Assembly: GCF_003337315.1 (NCBI RefSeq)
Contig: NZ_QPJV01000011.1
Coordinates: 1 to 64,000, forward strand
Reading direction: 5' to 3'
Length of the DNA stretch: 64,000 nucleotides
Source of the DNA: Vagococcus fluvialis
GTDB lineage: Bacteria > Bacillota > Bacilli > Lactobacillales > Vagococcaceae
Under the pieces are notes generated by a model, which worked only from the letters and a program-made list of their open reading frames with translations, had not been told where the DNA came from and made no database searches. Below are positions 62,756 to 64,000 of this stretch, in pieces; positions within the stretch are counted from its first letter, which is position 1; each line of letters opens with the position of its first letter. A program made the translations under genes and the position numbers.

Positions 62756-64000
62756 ATGGCAAGTGTCGGAAGTGCTTCAGGAATTAGTTCTACATTAGGA
62801 ACTTACTCTGGAATTACCTCTAAGGAAATTGATAAGCTAATTGAAGCAGAATCAGTTCCCTTAACAAAAATGAATTTAAGAAAAAGTAAAATGACAGAGC
62901 AACAAAATGCTTGGAAAGATGTCAGACTTCGTTTAAATAGTTTATTTAGTAATCTTGAAAAATTACAAAAAAATGAAACATTTAATACTAAAGTAACTTC
63001 TAGTTCTCATCCAGAAAAAGTTAAAATTACAGCAACTGATTTAGCAGATGCTGAAAACTATCAAGTGACAGTTGAACGATTAGCTACGTCATCTAAATTA
63101 ACTTCAGGAGAAATAAAGGGTTTAGGAGATAAATCTATTTATGATCAACTTGAAGTGTCAGGAACTCTTGAATTTCAAAATAAGAAAGGTGAAAAAATTA
63201 CTGTTTCAATTGAAGAAAAAGATAGTCTAAAAGAAATTACTAATAGAATAAATCAAGAATCAAAAGAAACAGGAATTAAAGCAGCCTTAATTAATAATAG
63301 ACTTGTGCTGACACATACTGAAACAGGTGAAAGAGACTTTGAAGTTCAAGGCTCACTTATGGAAGAACTTGGGTTAGATGGTGCTTCTTCTAAGTATGTA
63401 AAAGGTCAAAACGCTAAATTTACAGTTGACGGAATGGAAGTGATTCGTTCTTCTAATGAAATAAACGATGTCATTGAAAATGTAACGATTCATTTATTAG
63501 GTGAAACAAAAGAAAATGTGAGTTTGGGATTAAAAACTGATACAGAAAAACTAACAACAGCAGTAAAGAATTTTGTTGAACAATATAATAACGTAATGGG
63601 ATTTATTTCTGAAAAAACATCAGTAGGAGATCCAAGTAAAAAGGATAATAAAACAGGTAGTCTAACTGGTGATGGCTCTTTAATGAGATTACAATCTAGC
63701 CTAAGGTTCTTAATGACTGGTGCTCCAGGAGCAAATGATAAAACTGATATTATTACTCCTATGGAAATTGGAATAGAAAGTAAAGATAAAACTTCAACAA
63801 TTACTTTTGATGAAGAAAAATTTAAAGCGGCTCTAAAAAAAGATCCTGATGCTGTTAAAAATTTCTTCTATCATGAAACTAAAGAATTAAAAGAAGTAAC
63901 TAATCCAGATGGCACAACTTCAAGTGAATTTAATAAAACCGAAATAGGATATACAGTTAAATTAAAAGAATTAATGAACGAATATCTAGATGACACTAAG
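62756..64000 (+). CDS. fliD: Flagellar filament cap protein FliD, 5' part
   Basis: The open frame from ATG 62756 runs off the window end; 415 codons are visible. It begins MASVGSASGISSTLGTYSGI, with EIDKLIEAESVPLTKMNLRK and MTEQQNAWKDVRLRLNSLF, the classic FliD N-terminus. Later blocks are NAKFTVDGMEVIRSSNEIND, DVIENVTIHLLGET and VKNFVEQYNNVMGFI. FliD (HAP2) caps the filament and promotes flagellin polymerisation. GAAAGGATGAG precedes the start. fliS and fliT would be expected downstream, outside the window. Confidence 0.94.
   Translation, partial: MASVGSASGISSTLGTYSGITSKEIDKLIEAESVPLTKMNLRKSKMTEQQNAWKDVRLRLNSLFSNLEKLQKNETFNTKVTSSSHPEKVKITATDLADAENYQVTVERLATSSKLTSGEIKGLGDKSIYDQLEVSGTLEFQNKKGEKITVSIEEKDSLKEITNRINQESKETGIKAALINNRLVLTHTETGERDFEVQGSLMEELGLDGASSKYVKGQNAKFTVDGMEVIRSSNEINDVIENVTIHLLGETKENVSLGLKTDTEKLTTAVKNFVEQYNNVMGFISEKTSVGDPSKKDNKTGSLTGDGSLMRLQSSLRFLMTGAPGANDKTDIITPMEIGIESKDKTSTITFDEEKFKAALKKDPDAVKNFFYHETKELKEVTNPDGTTSSEFNKTEIGYTVKLKELMNEYLDDTK

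Overview
The window comes from a low-GC Gram-positive of the order Lactobacillales that is motile. Evidence is the AT-rich sequence with strong AAGGAGG ribosome sites, PlsY, ParE/ParC, fermentative PflB/PflA, a Mn-type family II pyrophosphatase, T-box and guanidine-I riboswitches, and a Bacillus-style flagellar/chemotaxis locus (FliY, CheC, CheD, FlhO/FlhP-like rod proteins). The combination fits a motile Enterococcaceae member such as Vagococcus best. A motile Enterococcus or Carnobacterium is also possible. This is inference from gene content, not a database match.

Left part (1-24 kb), metabolism and transport. plsY (minus strand) is followed by a PadR/DUF1700 module whose third gene looks truncated. 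Next is an amino-acid ABC transporter behind a T-box whose specifier reads CAU (His). Then comes a phosphonate/phosphate-ester type importer (phnD-phnC-phnE-phnE) with a cytosolic UshA-like 5'-nucleotidase as last gene, and a convergent MFS transporter. A 515-base gap holds a miniature promoter/ORF/terminator unit and a short attenuator-like leader before parE-parC. After these come pflB and pflA, a small lipoprotein and a small membrane protein. A guanidine-I riboswitch then precedes a two-subunit SMR exporter, in which one subunit has Lys in place of the essential Glu. The section ends with ppaC, a winged-helix-like unknown, a thioredoxin-like protein and a membrane-anchored unknown.

Right part (24-64 kb), motility. 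motAB lies on the minus strand, divergent from a nearly gap-free plus-strand array: flgB-flgC-fliE-fliF-fliG-fliH-fliI-fliJ-fliK-flgD-flgE-flbD-fliL-fliO-fliP-fliQ-fliR-flhB-flhA-fliA(sigma-28)-flgF-flgG. This continues with an orphan FtsE-like ATPase, two tandem chemoreceptors, and cheW-cheD-cheB-cheR-cheA-cheC-cheY-cheW-fliM-fliY, ending at a terminator. A second block follows: flgM-flgN-flgK-flgL, a convergent membrane protein of unknown function, fliC (flagellin), flaG and fliD (cut by the window end).

Regulation. FliA is encoded inside the early operon. Matches to the sigma-28 promoter (TAAA-like, 14-15 bases, NCCGATAN-like) precede motA, both receptors, flgM and fliC. This gives a two-tier cascade: early basal body, export and chemotaxis genes from an unclear promoter upstream of flgB, and late filament, receptor and stator genes from sigma-28, with FlgM as the checkpoint. 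FlhF and FlhG are absent from their usual place after flhA. The most unusual items are the orphan FtsE-like gene next to the rod genes, the Glu-to-Lys SMR subunit, the TATAACAC/GTGTTATA repeats at the pfl promoter, the long HAMP connectors in both receptors, and the uncharacterised gene opposite fliC.
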